A DNA stretch of 18,391 bases from Micavibrio sp. UBA2705 (GCA_002354205.1 DELD01000029.1:464-18854); one strand, 5' to 3'; counted from the first letter of the stretch, positions 7,524 through 15,002 are shown. A program made the numbers and translations. The notes: generated from the sequence alone by a model not told the origin.

Positions 7524-8090
7524 ATGAAAGTGAATCCGACAGATGCCGCACAAGTCGCGGGCGTAACAAGAAAAACGCTTTATGCCGACATGCAAAAAGG
7601 CACACTTAGTTACGAAGTGACAGATAAGAAGAAACGTTTAATTGATGTTGCGGAGTTGGAGCGTGTCTACGGCTCGCTCGTTAAAGATGTTAAAGGTACA
7701 CAGCAAGACACATTATTTGATGCGCCGCGCGAAGCGCAGGTTACACAATCAGCCGCAAACACAGATACTTCCGTTGAAGCCGCATTGCTGCGTCAGCGTA
7801 TGGAGTTTATTGAACTTGAACGGGTAAGAGAGCGCGAGCAGATGAGTGAGCAGATAGAGCATTTAAGAGCCATGCTCGGTTCAGAGCAAGAGGAGCGGCG
7901 CAAAATAACAGCGCTGCTGACAAACCAAAGCTCAGAGCGTGAAAAACAAGGCCAGATGCAAGAAAAAACGGAGACAGAACTCGATAGCTTAAAGACGACC
8001 GTGCTTGAGCTGCGTAAGCAGAATAGGGGCATCTTCAAAGCGCTGAAAGAAGAGCAGAGCAAAAGCTTCTGGCAGAAAATATTTGGTTAA
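7524..8090 (+). CDS. Plasmid-type DNA-binding protein: N-terminal HTH plus coiled coil
   Basis: The protein has 188 residues from an ATG at 7524, preceded by GAGAAG; an in-frame TTG at 7503 is less likely. Residues 5-50 form an excisionase/MerR-like helix-turn-helix: DAAQVAGVTRKTLYADMQKG, then a wing-like turn and KKRLIDVAELERVYG. This arrangement is common in accessory DNA-binding proteins of plasmid replication regions. Residues about 85-180 are almost entirely charged heptad-like helix, a predicted coiled coil, which would give oligomers. The protein ends with an aromatic, basic tail, SFWQKIFG. It resembles KfrA in layout but is shorter. It probably binds dyads in the adjacent spacer and helps to control or partition the replicon; this role is inferred from context. 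Confidence 0.65.
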   Translation: MKVNPTDAAQVAGVTRKTLYADMQKGTLSYEVTDKKKRLIDVAELERVYGSLVKDVKGTQQDTLFDAPREAQVTQSAANTDTSVEAALLRQRMEFIELERVREREQMSEQIEHLRAMLGSEQEERRKITALLTNQSSEREKQGQMQEKTETELDSLKTTVLELRKQNRGIFKALKEEQSKSFWQKIFG

Positions 8091-8119
8091 GTAAATATTT
8101 TTATTATGTTTTTATTTTT

Positions 8120-8151
8120 AGTTTGTTAAACTGTTTGAACAAATTTATACA
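8120..8151 (+). promoter_or_regulatory. Promoter with overlapping operator-like dyad for the RHH gene
   Basis: TTGTTA (8123-8128) and TATACA (8146-8151) are 17 bp apart, with transcription expected near 8158, just before the ribosome site. The dyads AGTTT-GTT-AAACT (8120-8132) and TTTGTT-N10-AACAAA (8122-8143) cover the -35 and the spacer. A protein bound there would block polymerase, a typical layout for autorepression by ribbon-helix-helix proteins. Confidence 0.5.
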
Positions 8152-8175
8152 GAGCTCTATTTTAGGAGATAGTTA

Positions 8176-8466
8176 ATGTCTAAGGACTTAGTGCGCATAA
8201 GCGTGATGATACGAACCGAGCAACTGAACCAGCTGCATGCGCTTGAAGTGAATATTAGTGGTTATATACGCGATTTGATTGATGACCGTATCAGTAATGA
8301 TACGATTGTTCTCTCGGTCAGTGATGAAACAAAGAAATTATATGATCAGGTCATTTCAAATTCAGGTCAGACAGACCTTGATTTAGAGCCTTATGTCGTT
8401 GATGCGTTGAAAATTATGATCCAAGATAAAATCTCGGAAATGCAGAAACTGCACGACAGTCTATAG
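8176..8466 (+). CDS. Ribbon-helix-helix DNA-binding protein, probably with two RHH units in tandem
   Basis: This is a 96-residue protein with a good AGGAG ribosome site. Residues 5-38 fit an RHH fold: strand LVRISVMI, helix TEQLNQLHALE, a turn with NISGY, and helix IRDLIDDRI. Residues 43-86 repeat the same layout: strand TIVLSV, helix DETKKLYDQVISN, then helix EPYVVDALKIMIQDKI. RHH proteins normally dimerise to build one two-stranded ribbon, so a tandem chain could fold as its own pseudo-dimer. Plasmid RHH proteins act as copy-number, partition or antitoxin regulators. No toxin gene is adjacent. It lies 85 bp after the HTH gene and has its own promoter. Its target is unknown; the dyad in its promoter is the obvious candidate. 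Confidence 0.6.
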   Translation: MSKDLVRISVMIRTEQLNQLHALEVNISGYIRDLIDDRISNDTIVLSVSDETKKLYDQVISNSGQTDLDLEPYVVDALKIMIQDKISEMQKLHDSL

Positions 8467-8497
8467 TCTGTATTTTACGGAGCATCCCATTGTTGAT

Positions 8498-8532
8498 AAA
8501 TTCAGGCCACCAGACTGGCCTGAATTTTTTTT
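8498..8532 (+). terminator. Intrinsic terminator of the RHH gene, embedded in the 3' end of trpA
   Basis: AAATTCAGGCCA (8498-8509) and TGGCCTGAATTT (8516-8527) form a perfect 12-bp stem with a 6-nt loop, followed by eight T on the plus strand (8525-8532). The right polarity is for the plus-strand gene. The same bases encode the last trpA codons, from the opposite strand. On the minus strand the T tract after the stem is short, so termination there would be weaker. Confidence 0.85.
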
Positions 8533-9311
8533 GTGTGTTCTTGTAATGGGGCAGGGGAGAGCACGCCTTCTTTAAAATTATCGCTACAGAGCTGAATAAT
8601 TTTTGACCCAATAATAACGCCATTTGCGCCTTTGTTGACCATATCCTGTGCGTGGTCAGGCGTTGAGATGCCAAAGCCTGCAATGGCGGGGAGCTTTATT
8701 TGTGTCTTGATTGCAGTGAAGAGCGTTTTAAGGTCACTGTCAAAATCGTCCTTCATGCCTGTTGTGCCCATTTTGGTCACGACATAGATAAATCCGCCAG
8801 CATAGGGGCGTATTTTTTCAAACCGGCCTGCATGCGTGGTTGGGGCAACAATAAAGATAAGCTCCATATTTTGTGCTTGCGTGATGGGGTGGACATCCTC
8901 AGCGTGCTCGGGCGGTAAATCGGGGATAAGAATGCCATCGCAGCCAGCCTTAGAAAGGGCGGAAATAAAGTGCTCTACGCCTTTTGCGAGAACAATATTA
9001 AAATAAGTCATCACAGTAAGCGGGATTTGCGGCGCGTATGCGCGGATGGCTTCAATGAACACAATCGCATCATCGGCTTTAAACCCTTGATCCAGCGCTA
9101 TATTGGCTGCGTCCTGAATAACAGGGCCGTCAGCCACGGGGTCACGAAAGGGCAGGCCGAGCTCTAACCCATCAGCGCCGCCATCAATTAATGCTTTTGC
9201 CGCCGCGATAGAACCCTCTAGTGAGGGATAGCCCATCAGGACGTAAGGCATGTAGACGGCTTTGCCGCTATTCACCTTGTCATGAATCTGCGTGTATCTG
9301 GTGTTAAGCAT
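8502..9311 (-). CDS. trpA: Tryptophan synthase alpha subunit
   Basis: TrpA cleaves indole-3-glycerol phosphate to indole and glyceraldehyde 3-phosphate and channels indole to TrpB. The protein has 269 residues, the usual size. The catalytic acids are in place: Glu50 in LELGLPF and Asp61 in RDPVADGPVIQ. The phosphate-binding GFGIS and GVIIGS segments follow near residues 205-235. The ATG at 9311 is chosen because GGAGG sits nine bases upstream, inside trpB, and the start overlaps the trpB stop in ATGCTTAA. An ATG at 9329 lacks such a site. It is translationally coupled to trpB. Its last eight codons form the stem of a terminator for the convergent gene. Confidence 0.96.
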   Translation of the reverse strand: MLNTRYTQIHDKVNSGKAVYMPYVLMGYPSLEGSIAAAKALIDGGADGLELGLPFRDPVADGPVIQDAANIALDQGFKADDAIVFIEAIRAYAPQIPLTVMTYFNIVLAKGVEHFISALSKAGCDGILIPDLPPEHAEDVHPITQAQNMELIFIVAPTTHAGRFEKIRPYAGGFIYVVTKMGTTGMKDDFDSDLKTLFTAIKTQIKLPAIAGFGISTPDHAQDMVNKGANGVIIGSKIIQLCSDNFKEGVLSPAPLQEHTKKIQASLVA

Positions 9312-10512
9312 TTTTCTGTGCCTCCGCATAGGCCATGATGTGTTCTAAATCTTTATCGCCGCGCCCTGATAAATTGACCAAAATGACGCTATCAGGGTGT
9401 TCTTTTGCTGTTTTCTTGGCTTGTGCAAGAGCGTGCGCGCTTTCAAGCGCAGGGAGGATACCTTCAAGCGCAGAAAGCTCATAAAAGGCGCTGACGGCTT
9501 CTTCATCGGTTATTGCGGTGTAGGTCGCGCGGCCTATATCGCGTAAATAAGCATGTTCAGGGCCGACAAGCGGGTAATCAAGCCCAGCGGATATACTATG
9601 CGTGTCTTGAATTTGTCCATCTTCATCTTGTAAGGCGAGGCTGCGCATGCCGTGTAAGACTGCAGGCGTGCCTTTGACTAACACTGCGCCATGCCTGTTG
9701 GTTTCCAAACCTTCGCCGCCAGGTTCTGCGCCGATGAATCGTACTTCTTGATCCTCACTAAAACCACTAAATAATCCAATCGCATTTGACCCGCCACCAA
9801 CGCATGCTATGGCGTAATCAGGGAGCTTGCCAATCTTCTCAAGACATTGCGCGCGCGATTCTTGACCAATCATGCGGTGGAAATGTTTCACTAGGGTCGG
9901 AAAGGGATGGGGCCCTGCGGCTGTACCCAGTAAATAATGTGTGGTGTCACAGCTTGCAATCCAATCACGTAATGCTTCGTTAATAGCATCTTTTAATGTT
10001 GCGCCGCCACTTGTTACGGCAATGACTTCCGCGCCGAGCAGCTTCATGCGCTGTACATTTGGGGCTTGGCGTGCAACATCGACAGCGCCCATATAGACGG
10101 TGCAGGGGAGGTTCATTTTGGCGCAGGCCATTGCCGTGGCTACGCCATGCTGGCCTGCGCCGGTTTCTGCAATAATCCGCGTTTTGCCCATTTTTTTGGC
10201 AAGCAGGGCTTGCCCCAAGGCGTTATTGGTTTTATGTGCGCCGCCATGCAGTAAGTCTTCACGTTTTAAGTATATTTCTGCGCCATAAGCGGCCGAGAGG
10301 TTTTGCGCGTGATAAAGCGGGGTAGGGCGGCCGCCCCAATCTTCCATCAAACCTAAAAACTCAGCTTGAAAGGTGCTGTCATGCTCGTATTTGCGAAAAC
10401 CAGTAAGAAGCTCTTCTAAAATAGGCATCAAGGCTTCTGGGGAGTATTGCCCGCCATATGCGCCGAAAAAGCCATTATCTTCATTTTGTAAACTGCTCTT
10501 ACTGTCTTGCAC
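9304..10512 (-). CDS. trpB: Tryptophan synthase beta subunit
   Basis: TrpB is the PLP enzyme that condenses indole with serine to make tryptophan, in an alpha2-beta2 complex with TrpA. The 402 residues match the family. The PLP lysine is Lys94 in GGAHKTNNALGQ, the catalytic glutamate lies in ETGAGQHG, and the phosphate-binding loop is GGGSNAIG. The start is a GTG at 10512, preceded by AAGGA at good distance. Unlike many alphaproteobacteria, no trpF lies directly upstream: the next gene, dusB, is divergent. trpB and trpA therefore form a two-gene operon here. Confidence 0.97.
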   Translation of the reverse strand: MQDSKSSLQNEDNGFFGAYGGQYSPEALMPILEELLTGFRKYEHDSTFQAEFLGLMEDWGGRPTPLYHAQNLSAAYGAEIYLKREDLLHGGAHKTNNALGQALLAKKMGKTRIIAETGAGQHGVATAMACAKMNLPCTVYMGAVDVARQAPNVQRMKLLGAEVIAVTSGGATLKDAINEALRDWIASCDTTHYLLGTAAGPHPFPTLVKHFHRMIGQESRAQCLEKIGKLPDYAIACVGGGSNAIGLFSGFSEDQEVRFIGAEPGGEGLETNRHGAVLVKGTPAVLHGMRSLALQDEDGQIQDTHSISAGLDYPLVGPEHAYLRDIGRATYTAITDEEAVSAFYELSALEGILPALESAHALAQAKKTAKEHPDSVILVNLSGRGDKDLEHIMAYAEAQKNA

Positions 10513-10546
10513 TGCCTATTCCTTACATCAACCGCTATAGATCGCC

Positions 10547-10576
10547 TATTTAGCGAGATTATGTTTTTTAGGTCAA
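10547..10576 (-). promoter_or_regulatory. Probable promoter of trpBA
   Basis: On the minus strand TTGACC (10571-10576) and TAAATA (10547-10552) are separated by 18 bp, giving a start site about 25-30 bp before the trpB GTG. I see no leader peptide rich in Trp and no attenuator hairpin. Confidence 0.5.
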
Positions 10577-10669
10577 GGGTTAATCGCGTAGAGGGAAAAA
10601 ACTTTCTTTTTTGCCGTGTAATATGTATAAAGAAGCGGCAGACAGCATTGTAATCATGGTGAATAATGA

Positions 10670-11656
10670 ATGGCTATACAGCTAGGTGACATAAAAATTG
10701 ATGATCCGGTCTTCTTAGCGCCTATGTCTGGCGTTACGGATTTGCCGTTTCGCCGTTTAGTACGGAATTTCGGCGCAGGCCTTGTCTTTTCGGAGATGAT
10801 CGCAAGCCGCGCTATGGTTGAACAGGTTAAGGGATCTAAACGCATTCAAGAAGACCGCCTTGATGAACCGCCTTTTGCCCTGCAGCTTGCAGGCTGTGAT
10901 CCAGAAGTCATGGCAGAGGCAGCACGGCTTTGCGTAGCGCGTGGCGCGCCGCTTATTGATATTAATTTTGGCTGCCCTGTGAAGAAAATCGTTAATAAAA
11001 TGGGCGGATCGGCGCTGATGCGTGATGAACCACTCGCTTTTGACATCATGCAGGCCGTCTGTGAGGCTGTAAACGTACCTGTCAGCGTGAAAATGCGCCT
11101 TGGCTGGGATGAAGATCACCTTAACGCGCCGCATTTGGCGCATTTAGCAGAGAAAGCGGGCATTCAAATGGTCACTGTGCATGGACGCACGCGCTGCCAG
11201 CTTTATAAAGGGGCGGCAGACTGGGCAGCTGTGCGCGCAGTGAAAGAAAACGTCTCCGTGCCTGTAATCGTCAATGGCGATATTAAAACCGCCGCAGATG
11301 CACGGCTTGCAATGCAGCTTTCAAAAGCAGATGGCGTTATGATAGGGCGGGCGTGCTATGGGCAGCCATGGAAGATCCGTGCAATTAGCGAGGCGCTTTA
11401 TTATGGCAGAGAATCGTATGAACCAAATATGCACCATAAACAGCGGGTCATTTTGGAGCATTATCATGCGCTGCTAGATTATTATGGCGTGGATACCGGT
11501 ATGAAAATTGCCCGCAAGCATTTATCATGGTATTTGAAATCGATGCCTGAATCTGCGGCTTTTCGTAAAAAAGTTACTCAGTTAACTGACCCTGTGCTTG
11601 TTGTCTCAGAAATTACAGCGTTTTTTGCTGACCTGCCTGTCGCGCGCGCAGCTTAG
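10670..11656 (+). CDS. dusB: tRNA-dihydrouridine synthase B
   Basis: DusB reduces specific uridines in the D-loop of tRNA to dihydrouridine using FMN and NADPH. The protein has 328 residues, close to the E. coli enzyme. It opens with FLAPMSGVTDLPFRRL, the family signature for the FMN-binding barrel. Cys102 in INFGCPVKKIVNK is the catalytic cysteine. HGRTRCQLYKGAADW, VNGDIKTAADA and DGVMIGRACYGQPW complete the flavin and tRNA sites. The NifR3-like sequence supports DusB rather than DusA or DusC. It is divergent from trpBA. The next gene is convergent and only 16 bp away with no terminator visible. Confidence 0.93.
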   Translation: MAIQLGDIKIDDPVFLAPMSGVTDLPFRRLVRNFGAGLVFSEMIASRAMVEQVKGSKRIQEDRLDEPPFALQLAGCDPEVMAEAARLCVARGAPLIDINFGCPVKKIVNKMGGSALMRDEPLAFDIMQAVCEAVNVPVSVKMRLGWDEDHLNAPHLAHLAEKAGIQMVTVHGRTRCQLYKGAADWAAVRAVKENVSVPVIVNGDIKTAADARLAMQLSKADGVMIGRACYGQPWKIRAISEALYYGRESYEPNMHHKQRVILEHYHALLDYYGVDTGMKIARKHLSWYLKSMPESAAFRKKVTQLTDPVLVVSEITAFFADLPVARAA

Positions 11657-11672
11657 AATGAGAGAAACGTTA

Positions 11673-12197
11673 TCAATCCATAAGATCAATGCCGAAATGC
11701 AGGCATAGGGCATCGATGAGCTTATAAAGGCCTATACCATCATCTGGGCGTTTAGAATCTGTGGCTATTTCTTGTAGAGTGAGTTCGTGGGCAATGTTTT
11801 TCTGCACTTCGCGGCGTATTTCATCGATATTCAGGCCGTCTGTGACGCTGGCGTGAAGTTTTTCGAGCAATTCTTGCTCTGTTGGGTGCAAATGCCCGTC
11901 TTTATAGGCAAGTAAACGCGCAAAATAGACGACTTGCGCACGGTATTTGGGTTCATTAACATGTTTAAGCATTTCAAGTGCATCTTGCGGGTTAGAAAGG
12001 TCCGAGATAAGTAGAATGTAGTTGTCTTGGCTGAGGCCAGCTTTAGCGCGCATCTTGTCGAAAATATTGATTAAATGGCTGCGCTCTGTTTCATGGATCA
12101 GACCATCTGCATGTGCCATTGTCACGATGCAGCGCCACATATAAAGCTTGCTGATGCTAAAAGAGGGGTGCATTGTGTTTTGTGTGTTCGCTGTCAT
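11673..12197 (-). CDS. TerB-like (tellurite resistance/DjlA N-terminal type) protein
   Basis: This is a soluble, all-helical protein of 174 residues with no signal peptide. It has two acidic metal-site-like motifs of the TerB fold: MAHADGLIHETERS (Asp31, Glu36, Glu38) and AYKDGHLHPTEQELLEKL (Asp100, Glu107). This DG-x4-E pairing is typical of TerB and of the N-terminal domain of DjlA. There is no J-domain and there are no other ter genes nearby, so a tellurite phenotype should not be assumed. The start at 12197 is preceded by AAGGG at a rather long distance. Its function is unknown. Confidence 0.7.
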   Translation of the reverse strand: MTANTQNTMHPSFSISKLYMWRCIVTMAHADGLIHETERSHLINIFDKMRAKAGLSQDNYILLISDLSNPQDALEMLKHVNEPKYRAQVVYFARLLAYKDGHLHPTEQELLEKLHASVTDGLNIDEIRREVQKNIAHELTLQEIATDSKRPDDGIGLYKLIDALCLHFGIDLMD

Positions 12198-12286
12198 GAG
12201 ATGTCGCCCTTACCTTAATCATAGACTGTAATTGAACTATTATTTTACCACATCCCTATAATCTAGGCGACATTATTTTAAAACAC

Positions 12287-12322
12287 AAAAAAGCCGTATT
12301 AACCAAGGTTAATACGGCTTTT
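12287..12322 (-). terminator. Strong intrinsic terminator of the Sel1-like gene
   Basis: AAAAGCCGTATTAACC (12289-12304) and its exact complement (12307-12322) form a 16-bp stem with a 2-nt loop. On the minus strand it is followed by six T. It lies 24 nt after the stop codon at 12346. Confidence 0.9.
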
Positions 12323-12345
12323 ATAATCTTGTTATTGTATTTTAT

Positions 12346-13041
12346 CTATTTGATTTTATAGAGATAATCAAGGTGCGCAGCGGCAAGTTTATGGCCGTTA
12401 TTATTCGCTTCATTTAGCATTTCTTCGGCTAAATCAAGATCGGCGCTATCCATACCAAGACCATGCAGGGCTTGATAACCGATGCTATGTGCGGCTTGTA
12501 CGTTGGCGTTCATATCGTATGATGCGTGGAAGAATGTATTGGCAAGACTGTCATCTTCAGCAACGCTAATACCGTTTGCAAGGTCGTGACCAATGTCTTT
12601 TGCTGCCTGTGATGCGACATTTATATTATCTGAATTCAAACGCTCAACTTCGTCCGCAAAAACATCTGAAAGGCCAAGGCTGCTGATCAAGTCGAGGACT
12701 TCTTCAGGGCTGTCAATCACTGTGTCTATCTCTTCGGCCACCGGCGCAGGCTCTGCGTCTGTTTCATCGGCAACTAAAACGGCGTTATTTTCTTCATCAA
12801 CTTTAATGACTGGCGCGGTTACGGTTTCGACCGTTTGTTCAATGCTCTGGCCTTCTGCTTGCTCTGTGTCTTGGTTGTCTGAGCCCGTAAGGCTTACAAA
12901 AGCAAGGCTAGAGACCAAAAGGGCTGCGCCCGCTGAACTCGCAATTGCGAGTTTATTGTTTTTCCATGCATTGCTTGCCCATGATGTAAATTTCGACCAG
13001 TAACTTACTGCGGCGTTATCTTGTGTGTTCTCGTTGCTCAT
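12346..13041 (-). CDS. Single-pass membrane protein with C-terminal Sel1-like repeat
   Basis: The protein has 231 residues from the ATG at 13041, which has GGAG seven bases upstream; a longer reading from 13086 would start upstream of the predicted transcript. A basic, Trp-rich cytoplasmic N-terminus (residues 1-30) is followed by one membrane helix, about 31-51 (LAIASSAGAALLVSSLAFV). Next comes an acidic Glu/Asp/Val/Pro-rich linker (55-110). The C-terminal helices from residue 183, AAHSIGYQALHGLGMDSADL and onward, match the Sel1-like repeat spacing: small residues, GYxxxxGxGM, D..LAEEML..A...GH..AA..L..LY. Sel1 repeats bind proteins, so an envelope scaffold role is plausible. It is monocistronic. 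I do not recognise a named family. Confidence 0.6.
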   Translation of the reverse strand: MSNENTQDNAAVSYWSKFTSWASNAWKNNKLAIASSAGAALLVSSLAFVSLTGSDNQDTEQAEGQSIEQTVETVTAPVIKVDEENNAVLVADETDAEPAPVAEEIDTVIDSPEEVLDLISSLGLSDVFADEVERLNSDNINVASQAAKDIGHDLANGISVAEDDSLANTFFHASYDMNANVQAAHSIGYQALHGLGMDSADLDLAEEMLNEANNNGHKLAAAHLDYLYKIK

Positions 13042-13050
13042 AGCGCGGCT

Positions 13051-13066
13051 CCATATTGTTATATGG
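13051..13066. repeat. Dyad at the transcription start of the Sel1-like gene
   Basis: CCATAT-TGTT-ATATGG lies at the expected start site of the minus-strand promoter and overlaps the first bases of the GGAG ribosome site. It could be an operator or an RNA hairpin that masks the ribosome site. Confidence 0.4.
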
Positions 13067-13071
13067 GGCGG

Positions 13072-13100
13072 AGTATAAAGCGGCAACTCTATTATGTCAA
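13072..13100 (-). promoter_or_regulatory. Near-consensus housekeeping promoter of the Sel1-like gene
   Basis: On the minus strand TTGACA (13095-13100) is followed by a 17-bp spacer and TATACT (13072-13077). This is the best sigma70-type match in the window and suggests strong or constitutive transcription. Confidence 0.8.
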
Positions 13101-13147
13101 GAAGATTTCTTTTGATACAATATTACAAGCCGCTATCACTATTACGG

Positions 13148-14470
13148 CTATGCGCAGGCTTTGTTTGCCGCCATTGCAATGGCGAGGGCTTGATCCAGAT
13201 CTGCAATAATGTCATCAATATCCTCAACGCCAATTGAAAGGCGAATAGTCTCTGGCATTGTGCCTGCGGCTTTTTTCTGCTCTTCACTGAGCTGAGAATG
13301 CGTTGTTGATGCTGGGTGGATAAGCAAGCTGCGTGTATCGCCAATATTTGCAAGATGCGAGAATAGCTTCACATTATTGACGACCTCAACGCCAGCTGCA
13401 TAGCCGCCCTTAACGCCAAATGTCATCACGGCGCTGCACATACCGTTTTTCATGTATTTTTGACCGTTCTTATATGATGGGTGAGAGGGCAACCCAGCAT
13501 AGCTAACCCAGTCGACACCCGCATGTGCATCAAGATACTGCGCGACTTTGAGCGCGTTTTGGGAGTGTCTTTCCATACGCATACCAAGGGTTTCTAAGCC
13601 CATTACGGTTAAATACGCGTTAAGCGGCTGCTGGTTCATCCCAAGATCACGCAGGCCAACGGCATGGTTATGCATACAAAAGGCTTTTTCGCCAAACATA
13701 TCTGCAAATATAGCATTATCATATGCAGGCTCAGGCATGGCGAGCATTGGGTATTTTGCAGCGTTCTTTTTCCAGTTAAAATTACCGCCATCAACTACAG
13801 CGCCGCCCATTGCATTACCGTGACCGCTAATAAACTTGGTCGTTGAATAAGTGACAATATTCGCGCCAAATTCAAGCGGTCGGCATAAATATGGCGTGCC
13901 AATAGTGTTATCAACTGCGAAGACAACGTTATACTCTTCTGCTATTTTGGCGATGGCATCAAAGTCAACAATGACGTTTTCAGGGTTGGTTGGGCTTTCA
14001 ACGAAAATAACTTTAGTTTTTTCAGTAATCGCGCGTTTGAAATTATCTGTGTCCGTCGGGTCAACGAAATGGCCTTTCCAGTTAAAAGCGCGGCTAAACT
14101 GGTAACGTAGCTGGCTTAATGTTCCACCATATAGTTTTGACGCTGCGACAAACTCATCACCGTGGCTCAGCAAGGTGAAAAACATCAGCATCTGCGCTGA
14201 AATGCCTGATGATGTACATGTTGCGCCAACGCCGCCGTCAAGGGCGGCAAGTTTCTCTTCCAAAGCAGAGACGGTGGGATTGGTTAGGCGTGAATAAACA
14301 AATCCAGGCTTTCTCAAGTGAAAAATATCCGCAGCATCTTCGATGTTTGGGAAGCTATAGGCTGATGTCTGGTGTATGGGAATAGTACGCGCGCCGGTTG
14401 TTGGGTCGCTACCGCAGCCTGCATGGATTGCTAATGTATCAAAGTTTTTGTTTTTATTTTGATCAGACAT
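13148..14470 (-). CDS. metY: O-acetylhomoserine sulfhydrylase (aminocarboxypropyltransferase)
   Basis: MetY is a PLP enzyme of the Cys/Met metabolism family that makes homocysteine from O-acetylhomoserine and sulfide in the cytoplasm. The 440 residues match MetY rather than the shorter MetB/MetC/MetZ enzymes. Key sites are YSRLTNPTVSALEEKLAALD, the ring-stacking Tyr in KLYGGT, the Asp in FAVDNTIGTPYLCRP, and the PLP Lys212 in YSTTKFISGHGNAMGG. The MetY-type insertion follows at about 225-270. The ATG at 14470 is chosen because GGGGAA lies seven bases upstream; an ATG at 14485 would put that site inside the gene. I looked for a SAM riboswitch upstream and saw none. Confidence 0.95.
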   Translation of the reverse strand: MSDQNKNKNFDTLAIHAGCGSDPTTGARTIPIHQTSAYSFPNIEDAADIFHLRKPGFVYSRLTNPTVSALEEKLAALDGGVGATCTSSGISAQMLMFFTLLSHGDEFVAASKLYGGTLSQLRYQFSRAFNWKGHFVDPTDTDNFKRAITEKTKVIFVESPTNPENVIVDFDAIAKIAEEYNVVFAVDNTIGTPYLCRPLEFGANIVTYSTTKFISGHGNAMGGAVVDGGNFNWKKNAAKYPMLAMPEPAYDNAIFADMFGEKAFCMHNHAVGLRDLGMNQQPLNAYLTVMGLETLGMRMERHSQNALKVAQYLDAHAGVDWVSYAGLPSHPSYKNGQKYMKNGMCSAVMTFGVKGGYAAGVEVVNNVKLFSHLANIGDTRSLLIHPASTTHSQLSEEQKKAAGTMPETIRLSIGVEDIDDIIADLDQALAIAMAANKACA

Positions 14471-14513
14471 AGTATGATTCCCCATATAATGTTATTATTT
14501 TGAGGTAGAAGCT

Positions 14514-14541
14514 ATCATATTTTACGGCGTATTTTGATCAA
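14514..14541 (-). promoter_or_regulatory. Probable promoter of metY
   Basis: On the minus strand TTGATC (14536-14541), a 16-bp spacer and TATGAT (14514-14519) lie about 45 bp before the start codon. The leader is too short for a known riboswitch class. Confidence 0.45.
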
Positions 14542-14592
14542 AAAGAATGCTGCTTTGCACCATCTTTGTATAAAATATTAGAGGTACTTTAT

Positions 14593-14928
14593 ATGACAAT
14601 TTTAGATTTATCAGGAATGCGCGCTTACCTTGACGGCGATAAGGAAGAAGAGCGCGAAATTATTCAGGTCTTTGTAAGCAAGGCACAGAAAGATTTGGAG
14701 GCGATAAAAGCTTCTTGTGACGGCGTTTCATTAGAAGCGTGGCAAGAAAGCTGCCATTCGTTGAAGGGGAGCGCTGCGCTTTTGGGCGCGTTTATATTAC
14801 GTGACCTTTGCCACGAAGGCGAAACGATGGGGGGGTGTGATGTCACGGCACAGCAAGCGGTTTTTTCCCGTATAGCAGAGGCCTATGATGCAGTGCTTGC
14901 AGCGCTAAATGACGAAGGTCTGCTTTAA
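14593..14928 (+). CDS. Stand-alone HPt phosphotransfer protein
   Basis: This is an all-helical protein of 111 residues with the HPt active-site motif ESCHSLKGSAALLG, where His55 would accept phosphate from a receiver domain. Length and layout match single-domain HPt proteins, which relay phosphate between a hybrid histidine kinase and a response regulator. The ATG at 14593 has AGAGG eight bases upstream. It stands alone: it is divergent from metY and no kinase or receiver gene is in the window, so its partners cannot be named. A terminator follows 34 nt after the stop. Confidence 0.85.
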   Translation: MTILDLSGMRAYLDGDKEEEREIIQVFVSKAQKDLEAIKASCDGVSLEAWQESCHSLKGSAALLGAFILRDLCHEGETMGGCDVTAQQAVFSRIAEAYDAVLAALNDEGLL

Positions 14929-14962
14929 AAGGGGAGGGGCGGTCTCTTGTTGAGAGGATGAT

Positions 14963-14991
14963 AAAAGGCCACCTTATTTGGGTGGCTTTTT
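14963..14991 (+). terminator. Intrinsic terminator of the HPt gene, possibly bidirectional
   Basis: GCCACC (14968-14973) pairs with GGTGGC (14981-14986), flanked by A and T runs. Five T follow on the plus strand. The convergent YfiR-like gene ends at 15003, and the A run on the other side could serve it too. Confidence 0.75.
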
Positions 14992-15002
14992 GCTTCGCTG
15001 CA

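Noticed and set aside
5835..8532. Integrase-type mobile element or attachment site repeats
   Set aside because: I found no integrase, transposase, tRNA gene or matching direct repeats at the block's edges.
11673..12197. Tellurite resistance gene
   Set aside because: Only the TerB fold is present; no terC, terD, terZ or related genes are nearby, so the resistance label is not supported.
14471..14592. SAM riboswitch upstream of metY
   Set aside because: The leader is only about 35-40 nt from the likely start site and lacks the conserved stems of known SAM classes.
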